Shown here piece by piece: positions 8,368-15,825 of a stretch of 45,214 bases of DNA; position 1 is the stretch's first letter, and every line of letters begins with the position of its first letter. The notes beneath the pieces were generated by a model. The model saw nothing but the letters and a program-made list of their open reading frames with translations, made no database searches and was not told the origin of the DNA. The DNA is taken from contig JAQQAM010000057.1 of the NCBI GenBank assembly GCA_028532905.1, forward strand, positions 1 to 45,214, in the 5' to 3' direction. This DNA is from Spirochaetales bacterium (GTDB lineage Bacteria > Spirochaetota > Spirochaetia > DSM-2461). The translations under genes were made by a program, and so were the position numbers.

Positions 8368-8702
8368 AAGAGAACTCCTGTCAGAAAGGCTGCACTGATA
8401 AAAATCCAGTTCAGAAAAGGCAACAGCAGAGGCTTTTTCCGGCGGATGCTTCTTCTGGATAATACAAACATCATAATCAGAGGCATAAGGGCCGGCAGCA
8501 CATGGATCACTGACGCGGATCCGATCATCAGGAATCCGCTGACAAGAGCCAGAGGGAGAAGCAGCTGAGACAGGTTGAGGAACAGCCGGTCGGCCTTTCC
8601 GGGAGTTTTTTTGCTCCGGAGCAGCACAACGGCTCTGAGCAGAAACAGCGAGTGGGACACAAAAAGCAGTATTCCCAGAATTGTATGTATTAACTGGATC
8701 AT
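8364..8702 (-). CDS. Small four-helix membrane protein, SirB-like
   Basis: 112 residues with about four hydrophobic segments: 3-28, 45-62, 66-83 and 94-111. The spacing and the sequence around FLLRAVVLLRSKK and LALVSGFLMI resemble SirB-family proteins, whose function is unclear; I am only moderately sure. It is the first gene of the minus-strand operon that continues with the macrodomain, NFACT, MEMO and AMMECR1 genes, and it overlaps the macrodomain gene by 4 nt. The start ATG at 8702 has no clear Shine-Dalgarno. Confidence 0.55.
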   Translation of the reverse strand: MIQLIHTILGILLFVSHSLFLLRAVVLLRSKKTPGKADRLFLNLSQLLLPLALVSGFLMIGSASVIHVLPALMPLIMMFVLSRRSIRRKKPLLLPFLNWIFISAAFLTGVLL

Positions 8703-8824
8703 AACAGAGTTACTTTAACTTCATGTTTCGAAAAAATCTATTGCCTTGTTCCTTTATGAGGAAAAAGCAAAACTTCTCTGACTCTTTAATTTACAAATGA
8801 AGGGGATCTGTTTATTATTTAAGA

Positions 8825-11731
8825 ATGAACAAAGGGACTTTTCTGCTGTTTCTTTCTCTTTTCCTTATTTCTGTAAGCCCTCTTTCCGCTCAGGTGGATT
8901 TCCGGTCGAAAATTGTGATTGTACCCATGGAGAACCAGACCGGTTCGGATCAGTACAACCCTCTGTGTAATACCATAACAGATACGGTCTCCCTGGTTCT
9001 TGAGTTCCTGAAGGATTACAGAGTTCTGGAAGAGGATGAATTCAATCTGGCCAGACTGCAGAGAATTGATCCCTCTGACAGAGAATCCATTAAAGAAGCC
9101 GCACTTGAAGAAGATATTGACGAGATCATCTACGGAACCATGGTTCAGGTGGATGATGTCTTTCAGTTCACCATTTCCCTCTACAATGTGAAAAAAGCCA
9201 GAGTCACCAATACGGAGAGTGCGGAAGCCTTCTCTGTTCTGGAGGTTTTTGATGCGGGAGATGAGCTGACTGCAGGATTGATTTCTCAGATCTCGGATAT
9301 TAAGATTGCCTTTGGTTCAGTCAAACTGGAGCAGAAAGGCGGAAAGGGGAACTACACTGTCAATCTGGATACCTATCCCCTGAGAAATCCGGATAAGACC
9401 TTTCAGAAAGTACTGAACGGCCAGTATGAAATATCCATTTCCCAGCAGAGGCTCACAGGGGTTGAAACTGTTTTTACCAGAATCATTGATGTTGTCGAAG
9501 ATCAGGAAACCGTTGTGGAGTTCACCATTCCCCCCGGCAGCCCCGAGGAATTCCAGTGGATGGAAGAAGAGGGTGATGCCCTTCTGGCTCTGGGACAGAA
9601 TGAGGAAAACTTCGATCAGTTTATGGCAGAACTCACATCCTTTCAGAACAGAACCCTTGCCCTGGAATACGATAAAGACCTGCAGGGCCTGAGACAGAGT
9701 TATCTTGACCAGGCCGGTGAACTGGCTACCGCCACTCTTCAGGGAAGAATGGAGGAGGCGGACAGTTCCTTTTATTCCAAGCGGGTCCGCTTTGATGAGT
9801 CTCTGCAGGAGTACGAAGGGATATCCTCTCTGGTGGAGACCGAGTATGAAATCAGCATGCTCAGCAGCTCCAAGGATCTTTTTCTTTCCGAACCCCAGAA
9901 GATTCAGACCGGCAGGGGAGATCTGGTCTATTTTACCGCCTATGATATCAAGCAGAAGAATTTCCTTTTCCAATGGAATCCGGAAGATGACAATGTTCTT
10001 TTTAAAGAGCTGCAGTCTGTAGATGCTGAACCTTACAAAGGGGATTTCTTTGTTTCAGGCTGGAAGGTTTTCCTCTGGGAACCCGGCAGTTCACAGATCG
10101 AAATTCTGGACGATATGCTTAAAACACTGGAAACCATACCCATACCCGACCTGGCAGGGGGAGGAAGCGGCTATAAACTGACCGTCTCTCCATCCGGTCT
10201 GATCTATATCATCGGTGGCAGTACTGTAAGGGTTATCGATACATCCCGGCAGTATGATGACAGCGGTGAACTGATGCTCCCCGACAGGTATTACAGCATT
10301 GAAGAGACTTTAAGTGACGTTCTGGCATCCGAGAACAGCAGTCCCGGAGATATATATTTTGATAATGCCAATCACCTTAATGTGTTCTATCCCGAAACCG
10401 GAGATCTTTACAATACAGACGCCAAGGGCAACCTGCTGAAAAAAATCAATCTGTCTCTCTCCAGACCCGAATCCAGAGTCTGTTCCGATGATACGGGTTT
10501 TTACTACATCACCGTATATGATGAGAACAGTATTGCCAAATACACTCCTGCAGGGGAGCTGATAACCACAATAGGTCAGTACGGTTCAGACCGGGATCAG
10601 TTCTCCCTCCCCACAGGTATAGCCGTGGGGCAGGAGGGAATTCTGTTTGTGGCGGATTCCTATAATGCCAGGATAAAAAAGATGGTTCCCCTGAATGCAC
10701 CGGTTCTCTATCCTCAGATAGCCCGGTACAGCACGGATCTGAACAGAAGAATAGACCGGAGCAAAGTGGCGGTTAAAAAAGATGAGGCTGCCCGGGGTGA
10801 GGTCAACTGGAAAACCCATACGGGAAATATCGTTGCCACCTCTGCTTTTCTGGGAACGGCCTTCGGCCTCGTTCTGGCACAGGACTATCTCGGCAACAAT
10901 GCGGCCAATGCCTATGCAGAATATCAGGCAAGCACTGTCCCCGATGATATTCCCGAATTGCGTTCAAATGCCGAGACAAGTCAGATCATGCAGATCACAA
11001 CAGAAGTGGGGGCAATGACCTTTTTCGGGCTGGGGGCGGCCTGGGGTACTGAAACACTGCTGAAGATAGGTCTGGATACGACTCTTTCGAATTACAACAG
11101 AAAGCAGATACAGCGGCTGGATATGAATGATGTCTATGAGACGGATCCCGACAAGTACAGAAGTATCCGTGCGACCTCCCGCATCGGAATCTGGACGGGT
11201 ATTGTGCCTCCCGTACTGGGGCTCACAGGGATGGTCACTGCTGCGGCTATGGGAAACGATGCTTCCGGGGATCTTCTGACCTGGTCTGTGGCCGGAGGAA
11301 TTCTGATTCCCCCTGTTTTCTCCCATCTTCATGGCGGCAGGTTCAATATGAGCCTGTTGATTGCCGGTCTGACGGCAGATCTTCTGGCTGTGTGGGGTGT
11401 TATGGAGATGAACACCTTCACCTCCGGAGAGTTTGAACCCTGGGGAATAGACCGGTATGATGAGGGGCAATACAGCACTATGAGTGTGGGACGAGCCCTG
11501 GAACGGGCCTGGGAAACCAGAGCCTTCTATATTCTGAGCGCCGCTTTCGGAATCCGTCTGGCTGCCGGTATTTTTGATACCCGCTACGGCTGGACCTATA
11601 CAAACAACTATAACCGCTACAAGGCTGTCAGACCGAAGGAAAGCGAAGAAACAGCCCATGCCGACTTTGATGTGAACCCCTTTATGAATGAGAGCGGAGG
11701 GATGGGACTGGCTCTGAAAGTCTCATTTTAA
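8825..11731 (+). CDS. Exported CsgG-like / NHL-propeller / multi-span membrane protein
   Basis: Unknown function. The 968 residues begin with a signal peptide (about 1-22, ending SPLSAQ). Residues 30-160 resemble the N-terminal part of CsgG/FlgO-type proteins (IVIVPMENQTGSDQY, then YRVLEEDEF and a regular IYGTMVQVDD). A coiled region (250-345) leads into a beta-propeller-like region (350-640) with at least one good NHL repeat (DQFSLPTGIAVGQEGILFVADSYNARI). The last 300 residues have about six hydrophobic segments, including NIVATSAFLGTAFGLVLA and GIWTGIVPPVLGLTGMVTAA. The Shine-Dalgarno is weak. It stands alone between a divergent operon and a convergent lipoprotein. Confidence 0.65.
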   Translation: MNKGTFLLFLSLFLISVSPLSAQVDFRSKIVIVPMENQTGSDQYNPLCNTITDTVSLVLEFLKDYRVLEEDEFNLARLQRIDPSDRESIKEAALEEDIDEIIYGTMVQVDDVFQFTISLYNVKKARVTNTESAEAFSVLEVFDAGDELTAGLISQISDIKIAFGSVKLEQKGGKGNYTVNLDTYPLRNPDKTFQKVLNGQYEISISQQRLTGVETVFTRIIDVVEDQETVVEFTIPPGSPEEFQWMEEEGDALLALGQNEENFDQFMAELTSFQNRTLALEYDKDLQGLRQSYLDQAGELATATLQGRMEEADSSFYSKRVRFDESLQEYEGISSLVETEYEISMLSSSKDLFLSEPQKIQTGRGDLVYFTAYDIKQKNFLFQWNPEDDNVLFKELQSVDAEPYKGDFFVSGWKVFLWEPGSSQIEILDDMLKTLETIPIPDLAGGGSGYKLTVSPSGLIYIIGGSTVRVIDTSRQYDDSGELMLPDRYYSIEETLSDVLASENSSPGDIYFDNANHLNVFYPETGDLYNTDAKGNLLKKINLSLSRPESRVCSDDTGFYYITVYDENSIAKYTPAGELITTIGQYGSDRDQFSLPTGIAVGQEGILFVADSYNARIKKMVPLNAPVLYPQIARYSTDLNRRIDRSKVAVKKDEAARGEVNWKTHTGNIVATSAFLGTAFGLVLAQDYLGNNAANAYAEYQASTVPDDIPELRSNAETSQIMQITTEVGAMTFFGLGAAWGTETLLKIGLDTTLSNYNRKQIQRLDMNDVYETDPDKYRSIRATSRIGIWTGIVPPVLGLTGMVTAAAMGNDASGDLLTWSVAGGILIPPVFSHLHGGRFNMSLLIAGLTADLLAVWGVMEMNTFTSGEFEPWGIDRYDEGQYSTMSVGRALERAWETRAFYILSAAFGIRLAAGIFDTRYGWTYTNNYNRYKAVRPKESEETAHADFDVNPFMNESGGMGLALKVSF

Positions 11732-11742
11732 TATTTTACGAA

Positions 11743-12306
11743 CTATTCTTCGCTGATTTCCCATCCGATTAGCTGATACAGCTCCCAGGCTTTATACCGC
11801 CGCTGAGCAAACAGATCTTCCACAGATCCCTTTTTCAGAACATTGCTTGTGGATGTGCTGTAGTAGGATGTGTAGGAGTACCAGCCTCGGCGGCCGATAA
11901 CCTTTATCAGCACCGGGCTGATAAAAACGGTATTGGGTTCTATCAGAAAGGGACTGGTCTGAATATACTCGGTTCTTGTTTTGGTATGACTGCTCCCTTT
12001 CCACCTGAGTGACAGGGTAATCTGATTGTTGAACATGTACTTTCCCGGTTCCAGGGTTGTGCTGATAAAGCTTTTCGATGGATAGAACACCAGATCCTTC
12101 TTTTTACCTGTGTCCACTTGTACCAGAGTCACTCTTATACTTTCCAGAGAATGGCCGCCGTTCCCGTCGGTTCCCAGATCACGTTCCAGATCGCCGCATA
12201 ATACAAAAAGACTTTCCGTCGGACTGCCGGGCAGGGGGATGGAGGCACAGGAAACCAGAAGCATCATCAGCATTCCCAGGGCCGTAACAGATTTAATTTT
12301 CTTCAT
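11743..12306 (-). CDS. Small exported lipoprotein, unknown function
   Basis: 187 residues starting with a lipoprotein signal peptide (MKKIKSVTALGMLMMLLVSC; lipobox LVSC with the acylated Cys at residue 20). The mature part looks like a beta-rich domain (ESIRVTLVQVDTGKKKDLVF, then LEPGKYMFNNQITLSLRW), a layout seen in envelope proteins that format a carbohydrate-binding or DUF-type beta sandwich. I cannot name a family. The ATG at 12306 has AAAGGA about 7 nt upstream. The gene is convergent with the 968-residue gene, 11 bases apart. Confidence 0.65.
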   Translation of the reverse strand: MKKIKSVTALGMLMMLLVSCASIPLPGSPTESLFVLCGDLERDLGTDGNGGHSLESIRVTLVQVDTGKKKDLVFYPSKSFISTTLEPGKYMFNNQITLSLRWKGSSHTKTRTEYIQTSPFLIEPNTVFISPVLIKVIGRRGWYSYTSYYSTSTSNVLKKGSVEDLFAQRRYKAWELYQLIGWEISEE

Positions 12307-12343
12307 ACATGGTCCTTTTTCAGGAAAAACAGCAGTTTATTTA

Positions 12344-12372
12344 ATTGTGTCCCTACATGAATCTTTTGTCAA
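12344..12372 (-). promoter_or_regulatory. Sigma-70 promoter for the lipoprotein gene
   Basis: Read on the minus strand, TTGACA (12372-12367) is followed by a 17-nt spacer and CACAAT (12349-12344). The perfect -35 and correct spacing make this a likely vegetative promoter about 40 bases before the lipoprotein start codon. Confidence 0.6.
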
Positions 12373-12393
12373 TTTATATGAGCCGATTTACTT

Positions 12394-14202
12394 TCAAACC
12401 AGAGGAAGTTTTACTTTGAAGGTCGTATTTTTTCCGGGTGTACTGCTGAATGTGAGAATCCCGTTATGGGCTTCCATTATATGCTGGCAGATCGAAAGGC
12501 CCAGACCGGCATTCTCTTTTTTGATCTTGGTAGAGAAGAAGGGAGAAAAAATCTCCTTCTGTATTTCCAGAGGAATCCCGTAGCCGTCATCACTGATCAG
12601 AATCTGGATGTAGTTGTCTAAGATTTCCCTGTTGATCTCCACCTTTATATGTCCCCCCTGGGCAACGGCTTCAATGCTGTTGTTGATCAGATTGACGAAA
12701 ACCTGACGCAGTCTGTTCTCATTCCCCTTGAGGATAATCTGGCCTTTCGGGTACGTCCGGCTCAGCTGTATGTTCTTGTTCTTGATATTGTGTGACAGAA
12801 GAAGGAGGACTTCATCCAGCAGGTCTATCAGATTGAAGCTCTGATCGGGAACCTGTTTGAGTTTGGAAAAAGAGAGGAGGCTGGATGTTATTTCAGTAAT
12901 GCGGGAGAGCTGAGTCTGGATCTTCTCCAGTTTCTCCCGGGTTTCATCATCCGGATTGCCGTAGAGAAGAATCTGAAGGTAATTGTTGATAATTCCCAGA
13001 GGATTGTTGATCTCATGGGAGACACCCGCCGCCAGTTCGGCTACTGAGGATATTTTTTCAGCCCGTACCAGATATTCCCTGAGAGAACTTTCCATCAGTT
13101 CCTCTTCCAGCATCAGTACAGAACCCTTGTATGTATCGGAACTGTCCTTGAAGGGCATGGTTTTTATCCGCAGGAACTTTTTCTGCTGAAAGGGGATATG
13201 TTCCCAGGATTTTTCCTCGTTATTTTTCAGAACATCGATGATTTTCTCAGCCCATGTCAGATCTTCCTTCAAGAGAATCTCCTGGGCCGGAGTGCCGCTG
13301 GGCGGAGCTGTCTCCCGTTCCAGAATCCGGTTGGCCGCGTTGTTAATGGAGGTCAGTTCCAGATCTCTGTTGAAAATCAGAACACCCGCCGGCAGATTGG
13401 CCATCAGGTTCCGGGGAAGTCCATGGTCTCCCAGAATCAGAGACTGATCGGTCTGTTCATTCTGATTCAGGGCAAAATTATAGGTCAGTCTCAGGAGTTT
13501 GATCCGGTCCAGGTCTTTTACGTCTTCTGTGCCGCCGGAGATTCCATTGTGGAGAAAGGTGACACGGTCGGCCAGTTCAATGATATTATCCACATCCGAA
13601 TCGATAAAGATTATGGACTTTCCCTCATTTCTGCTTTTTTTCAGCACATTGGTCAGGAGTCCCATTTCTTTGGCTGTCAGGCGCCCGCTTATATCATCAA
13701 GAATCAGTATCTCAAAATCAAGATAATAGAGCCGGGCCAGCTCAATCATCTGCTGCTGGGCGGCGCTGAGCAGTTCCATGGGTGTTTCCAGGTTCACATC
13801 CAGTCCTATCTCTTCAAGAATGGCTCTGCAGCGCCCGATTTGCTCCAGTTTGTATTTGTGGGAGATCCTGCCGGGGGGCAGGGTGCCGGCGATGATGTTT
13901 TCAAAAGCCGACACATTGGGAATAATCAGGGGTTCCTGATAAATCACACCGATCCCTTTCTGAAGGGCCAGTTCAGTATTCATTTCCTCTATGAGTCTGC
14001 CTTTCAGGAGGTACGTGCCGGAATCCGGTTTCAGCACTCCCGTAATGATTTTTATGAGCGGAGTCTTTCCTGCCCGGTGCTCTCCCACCAGGGCATGAAT
14101 TTCACCCGGTTTCAGATCAAAACTGATGTTCTGCAGCACATGACTCTTTTTATTATTGAGATATATATTTTTCAGCTGCAGAAGGGGCGGGCTGTAGGGC
14201 AT
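12394..14202 (-). CDS. Histidine kinase with a degenerate sugar-ABC ATPase input domain (ABC-PAS-HisKA-HATPase)
   Basis: A 602-residue soluble sensor kinase. Residues 7-235 are clearly a sugar-importer ABC ATPase of the RbsA/XylG type but with altered motifs: Walker A GEHRAGKT (40-47, Gly to Arg at 43, Lys46 kept), Q-loop Gln89 kept (YQEP), signature LSAAQQQ (135-141, Gly to Ala), Walker B ILILDDIS (Glu to Asp at 160), and the switch His replaced by Ser192 (FIDSDVDN, where importers have ISHKLEE). Then a PAS domain (about 255-350, ANLPAGVLIFNRDLELTSIN), HisKA with phospho-acceptor His386 (AGVSHEINNPLG) and an intact HATPase (FVNLINNSIEA, DDGYGIP, AGLGLSICQHIM). No membrane span is seen. It overlaps the upstream response-regulator gene by 1 nt (TGATG), so the pair is coupled. 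The sensing mode is inferred: the ABC part may dock on a sugar-permease. Confidence 0.88.
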   Translation of the reverse strand: MPYSPPLLQLKNIYLNNKKSHVLQNISFDLKPGEIHALVGEHRAGKTPLIKIITGVLKPDSGTYLLKGRLIEEMNTELALQKGIGVIYQEPLIIPNVSAFENIIAGTLPPGRISHKYKLEQIGRCRAILEEIGLDVNLETPMELLSAAQQQMIELARLYYLDFEILILDDISGRLTAKEMGLLTNVLKKSRNEGKSIIFIDSDVDNIIELADRVTFLHNGISGGTEDVKDLDRIKLLRLTYNFALNQNEQTDQSLILGDHGLPRNLMANLPAGVLIFNRDLELTSINNAANRILERETAPPSGTPAQEILLKEDLTWAEKIIDVLKNNEEKSWEHIPFQQKKFLRIKTMPFKDSSDTYKGSVLMLEEELMESSLREYLVRAEKISSVAELAAGVSHEINNPLGIINNYLQILLYGNPDDETREKLEKIQTQLSRITEITSSLLSFSKLKQVPDQSFNLIDLLDEVLLLLSHNIKNKNIQLSRTYPKGQIILKGNENRLRQVFVNLINNSIEAVAQGGHIKVEINREILDNYIQILISDDGYGIPLEIQKEIFSPFFSTKIKKENAGLGLSICQHIMEAHNGILTFSSTPGKNTTFKVKLPLV

Positions 14203-15527
14203 CAGGATAACCCGTATTTCTTCATTCTGTTATACAGGGTCTTACGATGAATACCCAGTAGATCGGCGGCCTTGCTTTTGGAGCCCCCTGCTCTGACAAG
14301 AGCATCACTTATAGCCTGTCTGGAGAGATCCTGATACAAAGCCTCAAGAGGTTTCTCCTCTCCTTTCAGCACAGGAATGTTCATTTCTCTGTACTGTTTG
14401 GGCAGGTTCTCTTTTGCCACAGTCCCGCTTTGACAGAAAATGACAGAACGCTCTATCACATTTTTCAGTTCCCGGATATTGCCGGGCCAGTCATGGGCCA
14501 GAAACATCTCCTTCACTTCCGGGCTCAGCTCCTTAACATCCTTTCCGTAGGACGAGCTGAAGAGCTTCAGAAAACTTTCGCACAGAAGAGGAATGTCCTT
14601 TTTTCTGTCCCGCAGCGGGGGCAGGTGGATGTTGATAACAGAAATCCTGTAAAAGAGGTCTTCTCTGAAGTCTCCGTTCTTAATCATTTCAGGAATATTC
14701 TTATTGGTAGCGGCAACTATTCTGATATCCGCTTTGATCAGCTCATTGCTTCCCAGACGTTCGAATTCCTTCTCCTGCAGGACTCTCAGGAGTTTCGCCT
14801 GGGTGTTGAGGCTCATATCACCGATTTCGTCCAGAAACAGAGTTCCCCCATGGGCGACTTCGAACTTACCCTCTCTGTTGCGTCTGGCATCTGTAAACGC
14901 TCCTTCTGCATGGCCGAAGAGCTCACTTTCCAGCAGAGAGTCGGGAATGGCGGCACAGTTGAGTTTGACATAGGGGCCGCTGGAGCGCTGGCTGAAACTG
15001 TGCACCCCATTGGCTATTCTCTCTTTGCCTGTACCGCTCTCACCGGTTATGATCACCGGGGCATCTGTGGGCGCTGCTGTCCGGATAATCTGAAAGATAT
15101 CCTTCATGGCCTTTGTCTCTGAAACAAGCTCATCTGAGTCGTGTGCTTCCAGGGCGCTGCTGCTGTGTTTGTTCAGATACTCTTCGGCTTCGTTGATCAG
15201 TTCCGGAATATTCAGGGGCTTTTCATAGAAATTGATGGCACCGTATTTCATACACTGCACAATGTTTTCCGTTGAAGCGTAGCCGGACATCATTATGATT
15301 CCGGTTTCCGGATAGATCTCCCGAATCATTTTCAGAAGAGAAACCCCGCCCAGTCCGGGCATGCGCACATCCATCAGGATCAGATCCGCAGTCTCTTTTT
15401 CCAGAAGGGGGAGGACATCAAGGGGATCGGTGGCTGTTAGAACGCTGTATTTCCGGGCAGAAAATATTTCGGAAAGAGAGAGGCACATCTCCTCTTCATC
15501 ATCAATAATCAGTATTTTTAAAGGCAT
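14202..15527 (-). CDS. NtrC-family sigma-54 response regulator
   Basis: Enhancer-binding activator expected to be phosphorylated by the adjacent ABC-PAS kinase and to open sigma-54 promoters. The 441 residues contain a receiver (1-120; acidic pair DDEE near 9-12, phospho-acceptor Asp in LILMDVRMPG near 53, and the KPLNIP lysine), a sigma-54 AAA+ domain (about 135-375; Walker A GESGTGKE, Walker B LFLDEIGD, R-finger region DLFYRISV) and a Fis-type HTH at the C-terminus (GGSKSKAADLLGIHRKTLYNRMKKYGL). The sigma-54 contact loop reads GAFTDA, not the common GAFTGA. ATG 15527 has no obvious Shine-Dalgarno. It is divergent from xylF across a spacer with palindromes and a -24/-12 promoter. Confidence 0.92.
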   Translation of the reverse strand: MPLKILIIDDEEEMCLSLSEIFSARKYSVLTATDPLDVLPLLEKETADLILMDVRMPGLGGVSLLKMIREIYPETGIIMMSGYASTENIVQCMKYGAINFYEKPLNIPELINEAEEYLNKHSSSALEAHDSDELVSETKAMKDIFQIIRTAAPTDAPVIITGESGTGKERIANGVHSFSQRSSGPYVKLNCAAIPDSLLESELFGHAEGAFTDARRNREGKFEVAHGGTLFLDEIGDMSLNTQAKLLRVLQEKEFERLGSNELIKADIRIVAATNKNIPEMIKNGDFREDLFYRISVINIHLPPLRDRKKDIPLLCESFLKLFSSSYGKDVKELSPEVKEMFLAHDWPGNIRELKNVIERSVIFCQSGTVAKENLPKQYREMNIPVLKGEEKPLEALYQDLSRQAISDALVRAGGSKSKAADLLGIHRKTLYNRMKKYGLS

Positions 15528-15635
15528 AAGGAAATAATAAGGTCGCTTTTCCGATTTAGCAAGTTCTTATTATTCATGATTTTACGGAAGGATGTTCTGA
15601 CAATCAGGTACAAAATCAAAATTATTCCTTAGAAC

Positions 15636-15651
15636 GTGCAACAGCTTGCAC
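15636..15651. promoter_or_regulatory. Palindrome 1: candidate activator site
   Basis: GTGCAACAGCTTGCAC is an inverted repeat with 6-bp arms (GTGCAA and TTGCAC) around a 4-bp centre. It sits about 137 bp before the -24 element of xylF, a normal distance for an enhancer-binding activator. It is probably the binding site of the adjacent NtrC-type regulator. Confidence 0.6.
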
Positions 15652-15668
15652 ATCCGTCAGACAGAGCT

Positions 15669-15684
15669 GTGCAAGTATGTGCAC
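15669..15684. promoter_or_regulatory. Palindrome 2: candidate activator site
   Basis: GTGCAAGTATGTGCAC has 5-bp arms (GTGCA and TGCAC) and shares its left half with palindrome 1. The two centres are 33 bp apart, about three helical turns, which fits tandem dimer binding on one DNA face. The rest of the 298-bp spacer between the regulator and xylF is AT-rich and holds only these sites and the sigma-54 promoter. Confidence 0.6.
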
Positions 15685-15772
15685 ATTTTGGCAAAATTTT
15701 AAAATTCATGATAAGATGGTACAAATTATTAACTGTTTACTAATAAAGGAAATAGGACATAATCGCCTTTTT

Positions 15773-15787
15773 TGGCACAGTTGTTGC
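15773..15787 (+). promoter_or_regulatory. Sigma-54 (-24/-12) promoter of xylFGH
   Basis: TGGCAC at 15773-15778 and TTGC at 15784-15787 are separated by 5 bases, a nearly perfect match to TGGCAC-N5-TTGC. The invariant GG (15774-15775) and GC (15786-15787) are 12 apart. Transcription should begin near 15799, leaving a leader of about 27 nt with the Shine-Dalgarno AAAGGAG before the xylF ATG at 15826. Confidence 0.88.
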
Positions 15788-15825
15788 GATTAGAATGGGC
15801 AGAAACTTAACTAAAAGGAGTTAAA

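Noticed and set aside
12394-13480. Reading the kinase as an accidental join of an ABC gene and a kinase gene
   Set aside because: The frame is continuous with no stop or internal start with a Shine-Dalgarno between the ABC and PAS parts, and the linker is smooth. It looks like one gene, though sequencing error cannot be excluded by eye.
15528-15635. A second sigma-54 promoter for the regulator-kinase operon
   Set aside because: I read the minus strand for GG-N10-GC and found no acceptable element, nor a convincing sigma-70 one.
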